Part shown: one piece after another, positions 34,171-45,100 of the stretch | Numbering within the stretch: the first letter of the stretch is position 1 | Layout: each line of letters opens with the position of its first letter | Source: Cladophialophora immunda | Lineage: Eukaryota; Ascomycota; Eurotiomycetes; Chaetothyriales; Herpotrichiellaceae | DNA length: 64,000 nt | NCBI RefSeq assembly: GCF_000835495.1 | Contig: NW_015622542.1 | Span: 372,001 to 436,000 of the forward strand | Direction of reading: 5' to 3' | The notes under the pieces: generated by a model | Database searches by the model: none | The model's input: only the letters and a program-made list of their open reading frames with translations | Told to the model about the DNA's origin: nothing | Position numbers and translations under genes: made by a program

Positions 34171-35161
34171 TCTCGGAAGCTATTCTCCTCGCGGTTCTGG
34201 TCGAGAGCTGGGTGCCGTGAAGTCAATGACTTTCGTGGTGTTACCAAGACTGAGAAATGTCCAGCGACTTTGTTCGAGCTCTGAAACGGCCCCAGCCTGC
34301 GACAAGCCGTTGGATCCGGCGAATGCAGAAGGACAGAGGCTTGCCCAGTGATATGGGGTCCTTTTGAAAGAAATTGAAATAGAAAGAGATCCGCTGACTG
34401 AGCAACTTGCAATTCTCAGATCAATACTTTACTGGCAATAGGGGAGCAACGGAAGCAGGTCATAATGCTGGAAGGGTGATTGGGCGACGTCTGCCCTACC
34501 AGACTCCCCTGCAATGGGGGCCTTCAGGCAGCCCGAAGCACGGACCACCGCCTATGCAACCCACGAGAATCCCTGAGTGGTGCCTGGAAGCTGCCCTTGG
34601 CCCCTTGGACCCTTGGGCCCCGCCAGAGCGGGATCGGTTAGGGGGCCAACAGCCCAGAACAGGATGGTTTACGAGGCCTGGCAGTACAGGTCCAAGTATT
34701 GTCCCTTGCAGATTGCAAGCAAAGATCCCGATCTCCATTATCAGATGATCTCGAGAATGCTTTACTTGGAGATGGTCGTGACTATGGCTGCTCGACTTGA
34801 ATCCAAACAACCACCCACGGCACTGATGATCACGTCGCCGACGGTGTCACCACCGCGTCAAACTGCTAAGTATCCTGTTGGTTAGTGCTTATACAGATAC
34901 AACATGCCTCATGCTAGGATTTGGATCCAAGATTTATGATACAACGCCGCGGAATAAACCCCAGTAGTGACGACAAGCCCGAGACATATTTGTCTGGGCA
35001 GGTGAGCACAGATACCTCAGGTATTGCTATCTGCATCCCTTGGACCGAGGCCTGACAGAATCACCCCGCCATCCACTCACTCACTGCAGTTACCCCTCCT
35101 CCCCACATAAAAATTCGACAATCATATAGCCGTACAGGCCAAAAATGCCTCAAAATACACT
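34171..35161. other. Intergenic, P450 promoter and tRNA 5' flank
   Basis: About 1 kb with no supportable coding gene. The left part is presumably the P450 promoter. AT-rich sequence near 35105-35135 directly precedes the tRNA-Leu gene. Confidence 0.4.
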
Positions 35162-35170
35162 GGTGAGGTG

Positions 35171-35233
35171 GTATGTGAAAAATCTATCACCCGTCTCATA
35201 GTTGGAACTTGGGAGCTAACAATGCTCTCTCAG
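35171..35233 (+). other. Spliceosomal-type intron 1 inside tRNA-Leu (position 9/10)
   Basis: 63 bp. Donor GTATGT, branch-point GCTAAC at 35215-35220, pyrimidine tract and acceptor CTCTCTCAG, with branch A 14 nt before the acceptor. Length and signals match the mRNA introns of this window; for example GT2 introns 1 and 3 also use GCTAAC. It separates the acceptor strand from the D-arm. Confidence 0.8.
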
Positions 35234-35253
35234 GCCGAGTGGTTATGGCGCAA

Positions 35254-35308
35254 GTAAGCAACTATGAGTCTCTCACCATCACCTCAACTCTGCTAACCCT
35301 GCCAAAAG
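35254..35308 (+). other. Spliceosomal-type intron 2 inside tRNA-Leu (position 29/30)
   Basis: 55 bp. Donor GTAAGC, branch TGCTAAC (35291-35297), acceptor AAAAG at 35304-35308, with branch A 12 nt before the acceptor. It falls inside the anticodon stem. Only this acceptor restores the CAAGT/ACTTG stem with T33 and anticodon CAG. The downstream TTTCAG at 35310-35315 would leave no valid loop. Confidence 0.75.
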
Positions 35309-35316
35309 GTTTCAGG

Positions 35317-35355
35317 TACACCTGGAGCTCACGCTTCGAATGGTACATATCGGAG
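35317..35355 (+). other. Canonical tRNA intron after position 37
   Basis: 39 nt in the standard eukaryotic position, one base 3' of the anticodon. Its early ACCTG can pair with CAGGT of the anticodon loop, as in typical endonuclease-processed precursors. Confidence 0.75.
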
Positions 35356-35401
35356 TACTTGTGGGTTAAATCCCTCGTGGGTTCGAGTCCCACCCTCATC
35401 A

Positions 35402-35936
35402 ACCGCATGTTACTTTTTTTTGGTTTTTCTTTTCACGGGACCGGTAGGAGAGGAGGATGGAAGGCCGGGATGGTGGCGGATGAGGGGAGATATCGTCCAG
35501 GCGGAAATGGTGGACTCGCATTGGAGCACAGAGAGCTTTCACCCTTCACCTTTGCAGGCACTGGGCGAGATCTTGTTTTCTAAGGTGTAACCATTTTCCT
35601 TGGAGGGCAATTGGCAGCCCGTGGTCTGCGAAATTATATGATTATATTATATGCTTTCTTCCACACCAGATGCGACTGTACCCTTTTTCACTGCCCTGGA
35701 CTTCGGCGTTTGCACCTTTGGTCTGCAGGCAGTGGCGCGGAAGAGACAGCGGCGAAGCCTTAGCCTCGCCGTAAACAATCCCTTCCCAGATTCGGGATGG
35801 TCCTCCCAGAAGTCAGTTACATCTCCATCCGTCTCGTATGGCATGGGATGACCCACGCCACTCTTACATGCGCTTGTGCACACCTCCCAATGGGTATAAT
35901 GAGGAGCAACAGATACCCCCTAACCGCAGAACGTCT
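35402..35936. other. Intergenic, tRNA 3' flank
   Basis: 535 bp holding the Pol III terminator and the 3' flank of the next minus-strand gene. Nothing else is recognised. Confidence 0.4.
35414..35421 (+). terminator. RNA polymerase III oligo-T terminator
   Basis: A run of eight T starts 13 nt after the tRNA discriminator base, with two further T runs just downstream. This is the expected Pol III stop and argues that the interrupted tRNA gene is a working Pol III unit. Confidence 0.8.
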
Positions 35937-37607
35937 TCAGCGTATAGGCATCCGTGTTCGTTGCTGGTTTTCATCCTCACTCTTTATAGGCTCTTTTATA
36001 TGTAGAGCTTCCTCGAACCATAGCTGGCCGTCTGGCTCCAAATGCTCATCGTACACGAATCGCCGTAGGATGCTTCTGGCTTGCTCCCAAGCGGTGACGC
36101 TCATTTCCACGGCGTGTTTAGCCAGCGTCGTTGTGAACCACGGGTCCTCGGATGGCTCGACTTTGATGCCGACATGGGTTCCCCTCGTCTGGCGTTTCTG
36201 GCGTTGTTCGTACTGTGCACCAGCATACAACATCCATAGGTATGCTTCTTGATAATGGTCACATTCATCTGGACTCAGCATCTCCATGGCCGCCACCATG
36301 TCCTGCGCCAATCGAGGCATGATGACGTGAGAAGCTTCTCGTATGTCGGCACCATCCTCTATGATCGCCTCATGCACACGTTTGCGGCTTTCATAAATTA
36401 GCGTGAGAATCATGCATGCCTGCGTCAGTCGATGGCCCTCCGAATTGAAGAGAAATTTCCCTTCCGTTATGTCCACGTACAAATTGATCAGAACTCCCAG
36501 GTCGTGAAACGTCTTGGTCGCGATCCAGGCAAATATCATATCGGCCTTGAGCCTCTCTTGAGCTGTTCCGAACGGCAACGGCGTTTCGGCGACCCACAAG
36601 CAATATCTCAATCTGACCATTGCCTCCCGATGCTCAGGAATTTCCACACAGGGATGAGCATTGTGGATATAAATGGGAGGGATCGGTAGATAAGGACCAG
36701 TAAGTGCCCATAGCCTTGCGTGCGCCTTCGCAGTCCAGTCACCGAAAGGCATAACCGTCCTTTCTAGCTTCTTACACGCTAATTCGGTAGCATCGAACAT
36801 CATGACCAATGTGTGTTGAACACGCTCCATATCGTCAGTCAGAGGATCGGGGAGATGGAGAAGGATGTCCGCATGAGCTTTGGCTGCCATCGTGTCTCCC
36901 GCCATGCACTCCGTCTCGAACAGACAGCGAATATGTAACCTGAGCGCAGCCAACGACTCGGGTTTTGTTTGGGCATGTCCGGCGAGCTGTTCACGAAGCA
37001 ATTTGAGGCTTTTGGCTCGCATTTTGAGCCTCGCTGTCGAAAGCTGTTGCGTGTTTTGGGTTGAATTAAGCCGTACTATGTTGGGAATATGGCCGCACAA
37101 CCATGCAAGAGCAGCACCCTCATTCATGTCTCCAAACCCCTTGAGACTGAGACGAAAGCTAGACCCTCCGATGACTTTGTTAGAATTCTCATAGTTGACT
37201 ACCTTGGGTCCTCCTACGGTAAGTCGTCGGAAAAAGGGCGGACTGAAGATATTAGGAAGCATGACATCTCTTGTGTATGTGATGATACGATGGACTTCCG
37301 GCGTGATTTTGATGGGGCATGCATTGAACGGGTCGGATGATCCATGCAGGAGGAGGATGATTTCGCGATACTGTGGTTGGGCTCGATGGTTGGGTTGTTG
37401 CCCGTCATGAACTCGTGGTCCGCTATACTCATGCCGCTCTTCTTTTTGCAGCAGCTGCTGTTGCAATTTTGCCCATTTCCTTTTTTGATGGGAAATTCTG
37501 GCCGCGTGTGCCTTTATCTCTGCTCCCTCGAGTTCTTGTTCCCGAATGGGTCTGTCTCGTTTCGATGGAGGCAGAAATTTGATGTTGGAATGGAGAAAGA
37601 GCACCAT
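35937..37607 (-). CDS. Fungal transcription-factor-like protein without zinc cluster
   Basis: 556 aa, one exon, ATG at 37605-37607. It resembles a large Pezizomycotina family annotated as fungal-specific transcription factor. After a basic, charged N-terminus (SKRDRPIREQ, HQKRKWAKLQQQ) comes the family signature GSSDPFNACPIKITPEVHRII with YTRDVMLPNIF, then a long all-helical regulatory-type domain. No Zn2Cys6, bZIP leucine repeat or other DNA-binding motif is visible. It could act through a partner or not be a DNA-binding factor at all. A TATATA on the minus strand near 37754-37749 lies about 140 bp upstream. No pathway can be assigned. Confidence 0.8.
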   Translation of the reverse strand: MVLFLHSNIKFLPPSKRDRPIREQELEGAEIKAHAARISHQKRKWAKLQQQLLQKEERHEYSGPRVHDGQQPNHRAQPQYREIILLLHGSSDPFNACPIKITPEVHRIITYTRDVMLPNIFSPPFFRRLTVGGPKVVNYENSNKVIGGSSFRLSLKGFGDMNEGAALAWLCGHIPNIVRLNSTQNTQQLSTARLKMRAKSLKLLREQLAGHAQTKPESLAALRLHIRCLFETECMAGDTMAAKAHADILLHLPDPLTDDMERVQHTLVMMFDATELACKKLERTVMPFGDWTAKAHARLWALTGPYLPIPPIYIHNAHPCVEIPEHREAMVRLRYCLWVAETPLPFGTAQERLKADMIFAWIATKTFHDLGVLINLYVDITEGKFLFNSEGHRLTQACMILTLIYESRKRVHEAIIEDGADIREASHVIMPRLAQDMVAAMEMLSPDECDHYQEAYLWMLYAGAQYEQRQKRQTRGTHVGIKVEPSEDPWFTTTLAKHAVEMSVTAWEQARSILRRFVYDEHLEPDGQLWFEEALHIKEPIKSEDENQQRTRMPIR

Positions 37608-38759
37608 GCTGGCAGCGGTGGGAGAGTCATGGGACCAGAAGTCGCTGAGAGACGGCAGGCCTCAAAAACGGTGATGCGCAAGTCGGATATAAGGTGTAAA
37701 TGTATTCTCATCTTTGGAGACATTCACATTTTCCAGGGATAGCCGCTGTATATAAGGCTGTGCACGAGCCGTATGCAGCTCAGCTCGGCTTCGGAGCAGC
37801 CGTTAGTCAGTGATCTGCACTTCGCGAAATGGTGTGATGTTTGGTTGGCGTTTGCCAGCTGAGGTGAGCTTCCGGTGGTCTGGTTGGTCGTTGCTTCAGG
37901 GGTTGTGAACTCGCCTGTATAGGACGTGCCGATGAAGGGGAGCACAGGCAAGCGTTGGCCGATGGTGTATCTCCCTTCAATCACTCTGGCGCTCCCCAGC
38001 GAAATCGTTAGTTGTGCTTGGAGTGTCGTCACACTGTTAGAAACCTCCACGAATAGGCCGCCCCAGTGTCTGGAATCGGATATATATCCCTGGTCAAAGC
38101 GCTGACAAAGATCTCAGATAAGCCACATATGCTGTCTCTGGTTAGGGGTGTAAGGCTGTTTCAGCCCATGAGAGGCGTTCCGCAAGGTGCTTGCTGCAGG
38201 CCAATGGTTCGGCTTGTGCCGGTTCTCGCACCAGGGGTTCCCCAGTGGGAAGGACGTATCAGCATTGACTGGCCCTTTCAAAGCAGCTGCTATCCAATGA
38301 TCTGAGAGCAGCGCGAATGTGACGGCGTCCTCTCTCCTCCTGCGTCCTCTGAAAGACCAATTGAGGAGATCGTACTCCGTACATGACGGAGCAACGTCGC
38401 CTTGAAAACATAGCCATTTCTGCAGATTCTGGATCTACTGGTAGACACGAGATAAGTGCAACGCTGGATTGAATAGCCTTATTGTCCGTACGCGAAGTGC
38501 TCTACTTCTTTTCGGATTGACGGACGACTCTTTCCTGAAGACTGAATCAACCGCGTACTTATTGATTCTGCTGTGACCATCCTGTTCGGTCGACGGTATC
38601 AGGCGAGGGAGACGCACCGATATCAGGTAAAATCTTGGGTCCATCGTCGGGTAAATACACGCGGGGACACATCGAGAAATCCTGTTTTCTTTCTCGCAAG
38701 CGGCCGTAACCCAATACCTCATTCGTTTCTGCAGGCCGATCATTTCGGTAATATCTCCA
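37608..38759. other. Intergenic, promoter of TF-like gene
   Basis: 1.15 kb between two minus-strand regulator genes. A TATATA candidate lies near 37749-37754. The remaining short frames are not supportable as genes. Confidence 0.4.
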
Positions 38760-41324
38760 TTATGACTCCTGAGTTGGGGGCATACTAATTAGCGGCCAGC
38801 CCAATGGCCCTGGGCCGTCGAAGTAATGGTGCGGAGAGAAGGTCATCTGTGGATCGGTGCCTCCTCCTAAACCTACTCCTCCGAGACTGTTGTGATTCTG
38901 CGGTGGTGTGGAATAATTCATGTACAGATTTCCCGAGTCATTAAGCAGGGAAGCCAAGGATGTGGGGATGGCCGGCATTGACACAGATGTAGAGAGTCCA
39001 TTAATCGGAGAGTGAGCAAAAGCCGTAAATATGGGTGATGTGACACCTGATCCCTGTCCGGATCCCTGTCCTGGTGGTAGAGGTTGGGGATGGAACGAGT
39101 ATGTGCCAGCCCATTGCCGCTGAGACTGTTGGTGGGCTATGGGAGAAGTTGGGTGGCTTTGAGATATCCCTTGGGAAGGCATGAACATTGATTGCGAAAG
39201 ATTACTTTGATGCATCGCTGCGTTGGGGCTGGGGTGTTCTTGGAACAGAAGCGTATTCGACTGTTCGACTTTCACTGGCCCTCCGGTGCTGGGAAGGTTG
39301 ACTGGGGTTAATGGACTTTGGGCGTTACTGCTCTTGGGAGGCTGTTCAACCAACAGTCTCCGACACTCATCCTCGAGAGCTTGCACACGAGGCTGAAATT
39401 GTCTCTGCAAATGGTTGCCCGTTTCTAAACAAAGTTAGTGAGAGAGTCTTGTAAGCAAAGGCATCGACTCACTCAGCACGAGGTCTGCATAGGCCATCAG
39501 CGATGTCCAACCCTTTAGTTCGTTCCGCATTGCCTCAAATTGCTCAAGGGTAACCGGTCCCCGTTTCCTCTTGTATACATACAGGGTGATGCCAAATCCA
39601 GAGGCATATGCCAATGTGGAATGCCAAGTGAAATCCACACCTTTGTATCTGCTTGACAGTCGGTGAAAGCTTTGTAAGAGGCGCTTGGCCGACTTATGAC
39701 AGATGTCCAGATGACGTTCTATCACCTCAGGATCATCACTCGTACAGCATGTCGGGTGATGTAGGTTTAGCTGATACTCGGCAGCCCATGTCTCAAATAG
39801 AAGGGTCGCGACACTGAGATTGACATGTTTAGGCTCGTTTTTGATTGACTCGTCCCAATCTTGCCGCCAGGCGATGATTTTCGCGTTGAGCGCTTCCACG
39901 CTTTGGAGATATTCCACTGCGGGCTTCCTCACGGCTATGATGTGGTTGTGCAATTCGGTAAGAAGGGGTAGTAATTTTGCCAGATGCAGACAAGGCCAGA
40001 ACTCGCATTGACCCGACAACTCCGAAGTATATCCGTCCTTGGATATCTCGGAGTCTTTGATGGCCCTTGGTAAGGGGATGTCGATATGTTGGAATTGCCA
40101 CGGTGCTGGTAAACCAACACGGCAACCCGTCGTCACACAGACACCCAGGATTGAGTGAAAGACTCTTTTGCGAAGCTCCTTTGAGAGTGGATCGTTCTCG
40201 TCCTCGCGGAGTTGGATCTTGTCAGGGTCGCGGTGGTACTCCAATTCGATGGCTCGCACTAGGACCTGATGGCAATAGGTCCAGGATACACCGGGTTTGG
40301 GCAGATTCCGAAAGTGAACAATGATCAGCGCCATTGCCTGCATCGATGCAAGCGACCCGTCATGGAGGAGTTCGCGGTAGTGACCAAGGGCGTAGTGAAG
40401 ATAGCGGTGGGAGTCTTCAAACTTCTCTGCAGAATGTAGATGGTTCCTGACGGCCGTTTGGTGAGCTATGATGGTGAAGACAATCAACACCTGGACCCGC
40501 TCAGCAACAGTCAACGTGTGCGGCTGGTCATAGAATCTGTTCACGAGGCCCATAAAGCTGGGCCTGTGGACGATCGGAACATATTGTGACATGATGACTA
40601 GAAAATGGTTGGCATCTCGGAGGGCTTCTTCCTTGGGCGGCAACTTTGGATCCTCGACATGTTGATATCCACAAATCGTGTTGACAATCGACGTCCTTGA
40701 GAGGTTGAATTTACCCGTCATGTCCGGGGGGTAATCTTCCATCATTTCACATTCCCAGTCCGCAATGTCGACGACGCCATCCATGATGTCCACCACAGTA
40801 CCCTTGACCGGACCAGAATAGAGAGGTTCGCAGTGGTCCGGTGAAGGCCAGCCGACGTATTTTGGGTCAAGTCTTGATGACGTAGGAGACGTAGCATGCG
40901 GCGTGGTCTGAGAGATTGAACTCCTGGGAGTCGCTGTCGGCACGGTACCACTAGACTCTGATCGCTGCAACGAGCCATATCTGCGCTGGTAGGCGGCCAA
41001 TTGCTCCCTCAAGAACAGCAGCTCGTTCTCGGCGCGATGTGACTCTCCTCTTTCTCGTGCTTGCCCGGTGACACGATCGGTGGTGTAGCACCGCAAACCC
41101 TTCTGACGACAAGGCTGACATGCCACCGGGTCTGTGTCACATTTCATCTTCCTCTCTTTACATCGGTCGCAAGCCTGTCCGGTTCGAGACGTCGACGCCA
41201 GCTTTTTGCGCACCGCATCGCTGTACTGCGCAGGCTCTTCGGGGAGGGCCTTGAGTTTCTTCGCAGGAGGGCCATGGTCATCGAGGATCGAAGGCGCCGG
41301 TCTCTTGGAAGTTGCCAGGTCCAT
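38760..41324 (-). CDS. Zn(II)2Cys6 transcription factor, RosA/NosA-like zinc cluster
   Basis: 838 aa from two exons (41324-39473, 39424-38760) around a 48-bp intron. N-terminal nuclear-signal-like PPAKKLK is followed by the zinc cluster with Cys 52, 55, 62, 69, 72 and 79, a linker reading TTDRVTGQARERGE, and a short coiled coil (ENELLFLREQLAAYQRRYG). The fungal transcription-factor regulatory domain spans about residues 230-600. The C-terminal 200 residues are rich in Gln, Ser, Pro and Gly and probably form an activation domain. The cluster plus the TDRxTG linker recall the RosA/NosA group of sexual-development regulators of Aspergillus, but I cannot confirm orthology. It is divergent from the NRDE-2 gene across 811 bp. 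Confidence 0.9.
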
Positions 41325-42135
41325 GGGAGGACAGGTCTCGCGTCGCGCGCAAGGAATCCGTAGTGGCGAGGGTGAGGCTCAATGGGAAAAAGTGTCAGGT
41401 TTTTCGAAGGCCCAGGGCTAGTGGCAAGTACCGCGGGACATGGTCCGTAAAAGGGGGGGAGCTGTGTCCTAATAAGTTGTAAGACGTGAGCCGCAAACGC
41501 AAGGTCCCGGATGGCAGGCGACTTGAAGCAGGATGTAATATTGATCAGGTCCAGGGCGAGGTATATCAAGACTCACTGTATCCGGACTAGTATTGGCATC
41601 TCCAAGTTGTTCGAGGGGCGCAATTGCTCGCGAAAGGGACCCAGGCAGCCCGGGGGGAAGCCATCCGGGCCAACAGAAGCATTCTCAGAGGACGCAGTGA
41701 CGTACACTAGGGGCCCCTCAGGGAAACTCTTGCCTACGGGATTGGCGGGCTTTAGGCATGAACCTTGGTGCTTAACTTGGGTGGGTGGTTGGCATACTGG
41801 CTGCCCACAGCTGCCCCAGCTGCCCCTCGATAACCGAATCCTCGACCTGCAGCAGCCCACTTGCTCGGAAGGCTTGGAATCCCTTTAAACCCTCTCCAAA
41901 TCCTCTTTCGGCAGAATGTCGCATCTGTCGAGCAATAAGTCAGCATACGAGTTACAGACTATCTGAATACCTCCCAATACCTGCCACTTCTTTTTCACTG
42001 TGTACCTGCGTTCTCGGCCTCGAGTCCTAGGCACTCCACGTGACCTCAGATGGCCGCGACCATTGAATCCTTGGCATTGCGCAACAGTCCAAAGGCGACG
42101 GTTGTTGTATCTCCTCTTAGCTTGTCCTTCTGCGC
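41325..42135. promoter_or_regulatory. Divergent promoter, Zn2Cys6 gene / NRDE-2 gene
   Basis: 811 bp between divergent starts at 41324 (minus) and 42136 (plus). No TATA or recognised site stands out, and no separate gene is visible. Confidence 0.5.
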
Positions 42136-45100
42136 ATGATGGCTTCCTCACACCATCACGCCTCCCACGCCCGGAACATTCCACGCGGCATATCCCGTCC
42201 TTTGGCCCGGCCTCCCGCTCCAGAGCAGTCTGTGGAACCTCGTTTTGATGTTCGAGAAGTCCGCGAGCCCTCTTTGTTCGTCCAAGACCGCAGAGGGGAT
42301 CGGCAAAACTTGACATATGGGGCACTTGATCGACATTCTATTCCGCGCTATCGACCGGCCGGTCATGGTGGCTTACTCGGGTTGGGTCCGAACTATCGAA
42401 TAGTTTCACGATCAGAGTCTCACCTCAATGTGGAAAATGTCGAGACTGATTCCACACGAAGGTCCCGTCGAGAGTCTTTGCTTGAGGACCTTCCCGATGA
42501 CGATCAAGCCGCGGAAAATGTTCAATCCGGAGTCAGCAACGAATCGGATCTGCGCGAGGACTTTCTGAGCTTCGACTATGTGCATCCAAGGAAGAGGAGG
42601 CGGGTATTGGCGGGATCAATGGATGCAACTGTGGAAGACGACGACGAGAGTGATGAGTCAGACCCAGACAGTCAAGCGCTTGCACCGCCCAAGGACGCCT
42701 TTGACGAGTTCAAACGAAACCCCGTTCATCAGCGCCATATTGAACTCTTGAGAGCTACGGAAACCCGACCCGAGGACGTGTCGGCATGGCTTGCGTTGAT
42801 AGAGTATCAACCCGTGCTCTTCGGCGAGGAGCGCAGTTCCCGCAGCTCCGCTTCTCCTTCGTCAAGGACTGTTGTGGATCTCAAAATCTCGCTGTATGAA
42901 CAAGCACTGTCGCGCGTGAAAGGCCGAGAAGGCCGAAATGCTTTGATCCTGCGTCTCATGCAAGTGGGAAAGGTGGTTTGGGATGCCGATAAACAGGCCT
43001 CAAGATGGCGGACCTTCCTCGACGAGGACGCCTCATTCGACCTGTGGCGGCTTTATCTGAACTTCGTCCAAACCAACCACGTCAAATTCAGCTTTGAAAG
43101 TTGTTTGGGGATTTACAAGCAGTGGCTTCAAAAGGCCGAAATTGCGCCACCAGACCGCACGAGAGATACTAGCTGCATATACATCCTTTTGCGCTTGACC
43201 TTATTCCTGTGGCAATCTGGGTTTACGGAGCGCGCAGTCGGGATTTGGCAAGCACTGCTCGAATTCAACTGCTTCCGTCCCCGAACCATCCCTCCCACTG
43301 AGCTCATACCATCCTTCCAGGAATTCTGGGCGAGTGAGGTTGCCCGAATTGGCGAGGAAGGCTCGGCAGGTTGGCGATCGAATGCAAACAATGAAATCGA
43401 GGCAAGAAGCGACAAGCCCTTCCAAGTGCAGCATCTGGATTTCGAGGCCTGGGCTGCCGCTGAAAATGATCTTGAAATGACCGCTGGATTGCCTGCAAGA
43501 GCTCTAGATGAAGTCAGCCAAGATGACCCTTACCGTGTTCTTCTCTTCTCGGATATTGAAGACTTCCTCTTCTCCCCGACTACAGAAGAGGGCTCGTGGT
43601 TACTGCAGGATGCGTTTTTGTTGTTCGCGGGACTCTCACCGCTATCATCACTCCCTGGGTCCAAGGTCTGGGAGCAAGATCCTTTCATTCATAGCCAGTC
43701 GCCCTCCTCCGGCATCTCTTTGGTACCCGGTGGTCTTGGAGAGAATAATTGTGGCTTGCAGATGCGTTTTCTACAAGTCTTTCTAGCGGCTCGGCAATTG
43801 TACTCTGGGAAACCTGGCGTCCTACTTTCTTCCACAGCAAGACTCATCGGTTCTTCTCTTAGCTTTGTTCGCCGAGTCATACATCAGCTTGCTGGACTGG
43901 CTGCTGACGAAGAACCAAGCGAACTGCATATGGAATACGCGATTGCATTGGAAGCTGGAGTAGATCTGAAATCCGCCAGAAAACAGACAAGGGCATATCT
44001 TAAGCGCAAGGCTGACAGCCTCAAACTCTATAATACCTATGCACTGCTCGAATGCCAATTGGACAACTTCGAAGGTGCCGAAAGAGTTTGGTCAACCGCG
44101 CTGTCAATGCGATATTCGCTTGGACATGAAGTGCAAGTCGATTCATTCCTTCTGTGGCGTGACTGGGCATACTTTTACATGTGCCGAAGGCAATTCCAAC
44201 ACGCTAGGGCTCTCCTAAGTCATATGACAGAAGAGGAGGTGGACTTGGTTCGGCTGCGAAAAGAGATCGAAACCACTAACGAACCATCTGCTACTATGCA
44301 GATCAAGGTCGAACAATACATCAAAATGCAGATCGAGCAAGGCCGCACCCACAGACGAGCAGACCAGTTACCGGCGCTGATCGACGTCCTGGCATTTCAT
44401 AGGTACCTCAACGCTGATATGTCCCTTGAAATAGCCCTACAAACATATCATGCCTCTCTCGGATCTCTCACGGGACTGTCGACAATGTCTTCTGCAGTGC
44501 TCGAAGCTGTTCATGAGCAGCGAGCTCGTTTCATTTACTCTCATTCCGTGACGTTTGGAAAGAGTTTCAGACCGAGCGAACTCGTCCCCATTCTGAAAGA
44601 CTCGACAGAAAAGTTTCCTAACAATCTCAACCTCTTACTGCTCCATCATCATTTCCTTCAGAAAGCCGGGCTTTTCGACCGGTTGCGGCAGGTCGACTCC
44701 AAAGCAGATGAACGTCGAGACGTGCAAATCAAACAAAGTATCGTTCCTTGCGTGTTTGACTTGCTGCTAGAGCTCAACCGACCGTCGTACAGCGGGAGCA
44801 CAGATCACAGCATTCGCTCGGCTTTCGCACGGGTGACTCAGCTGGGTTCTCCTGGGCATGACAATCCTGAAATATGGAAAACATATGTTCTTTGGGAAAC
44901 GGCATTGATTCAGCTCCGTGACGATGCGGGTGTAGAAGGCAAGGGAACCACAAGGCGTGAAGCGAGAGCTCGCCGATCTGCAGCAAGCGCTTCTCAATCC
45001 TTTTATGCGTCACTTAGGGCATGCCCATGGTCGAAAGAACTATGCATGCTGGGGTTTACACGGCCAATGCTGAGAAACGCAATTGGCGATTCCAAACTCA

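Larger units (their letters stand above)
35162..35401 (+). tRNA. tRNA-Leu(CAG), interrupted by two mRNA-type introns plus a canonical tRNA intron
   Basis: Type-II leucine tRNA decoding CUG. Tract order: 35162-35170, 35234-35253, 35309-35316, 35356-35401, total 83 nt before CCA. Acceptor stem 35162-35168 pairs with 35394-35400 (six Watson-Crick pairs and one G-U), and the discriminator A35401 is the Leu type. The D-arm GCCG...TGGC has A14, G18G19 and A21. Anticodon stem CAAGT (35251-35253 plus 35309-35310) pairs with ACTTG (35357-35361). The loop is TTCAGGT with T33, anticodon CAG (35313-35315) and G37. The variable arm (35362-35376) has a GGG/CCC stem. The T-arm is GTGGG-TTCGAGT-CCCAC with a consensus B box (35380-35390). 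An oligo-T terminator follows. The first two interruptions have GT-AG ends and CTAAC branch points. Alternative: a tRNA pseudogene carrying chance intron-like inserts, which I think unlikely because all stems stay paired. Confidence 0.85.

Noticed and set aside
35310..35315. TTTCAG as the 3' splice site of tRNA intron 2
   Set aside because: It keeps the CAAGT/ACTTG pairing but leaves no T33 and no Leu anticodon. The AAAAG acceptor at 35308 restores the loop TTCAGGT.
35145..35585. The tRNA locus read as a small spliced protein gene starting at ATG 35145
   Set aside because: The frame can stay open through the same introns, but the predicted peptide has no family features. It runs through a Pol III terminator, and the sequence is fully explained by a paired tRNA-Leu cloverleaf.
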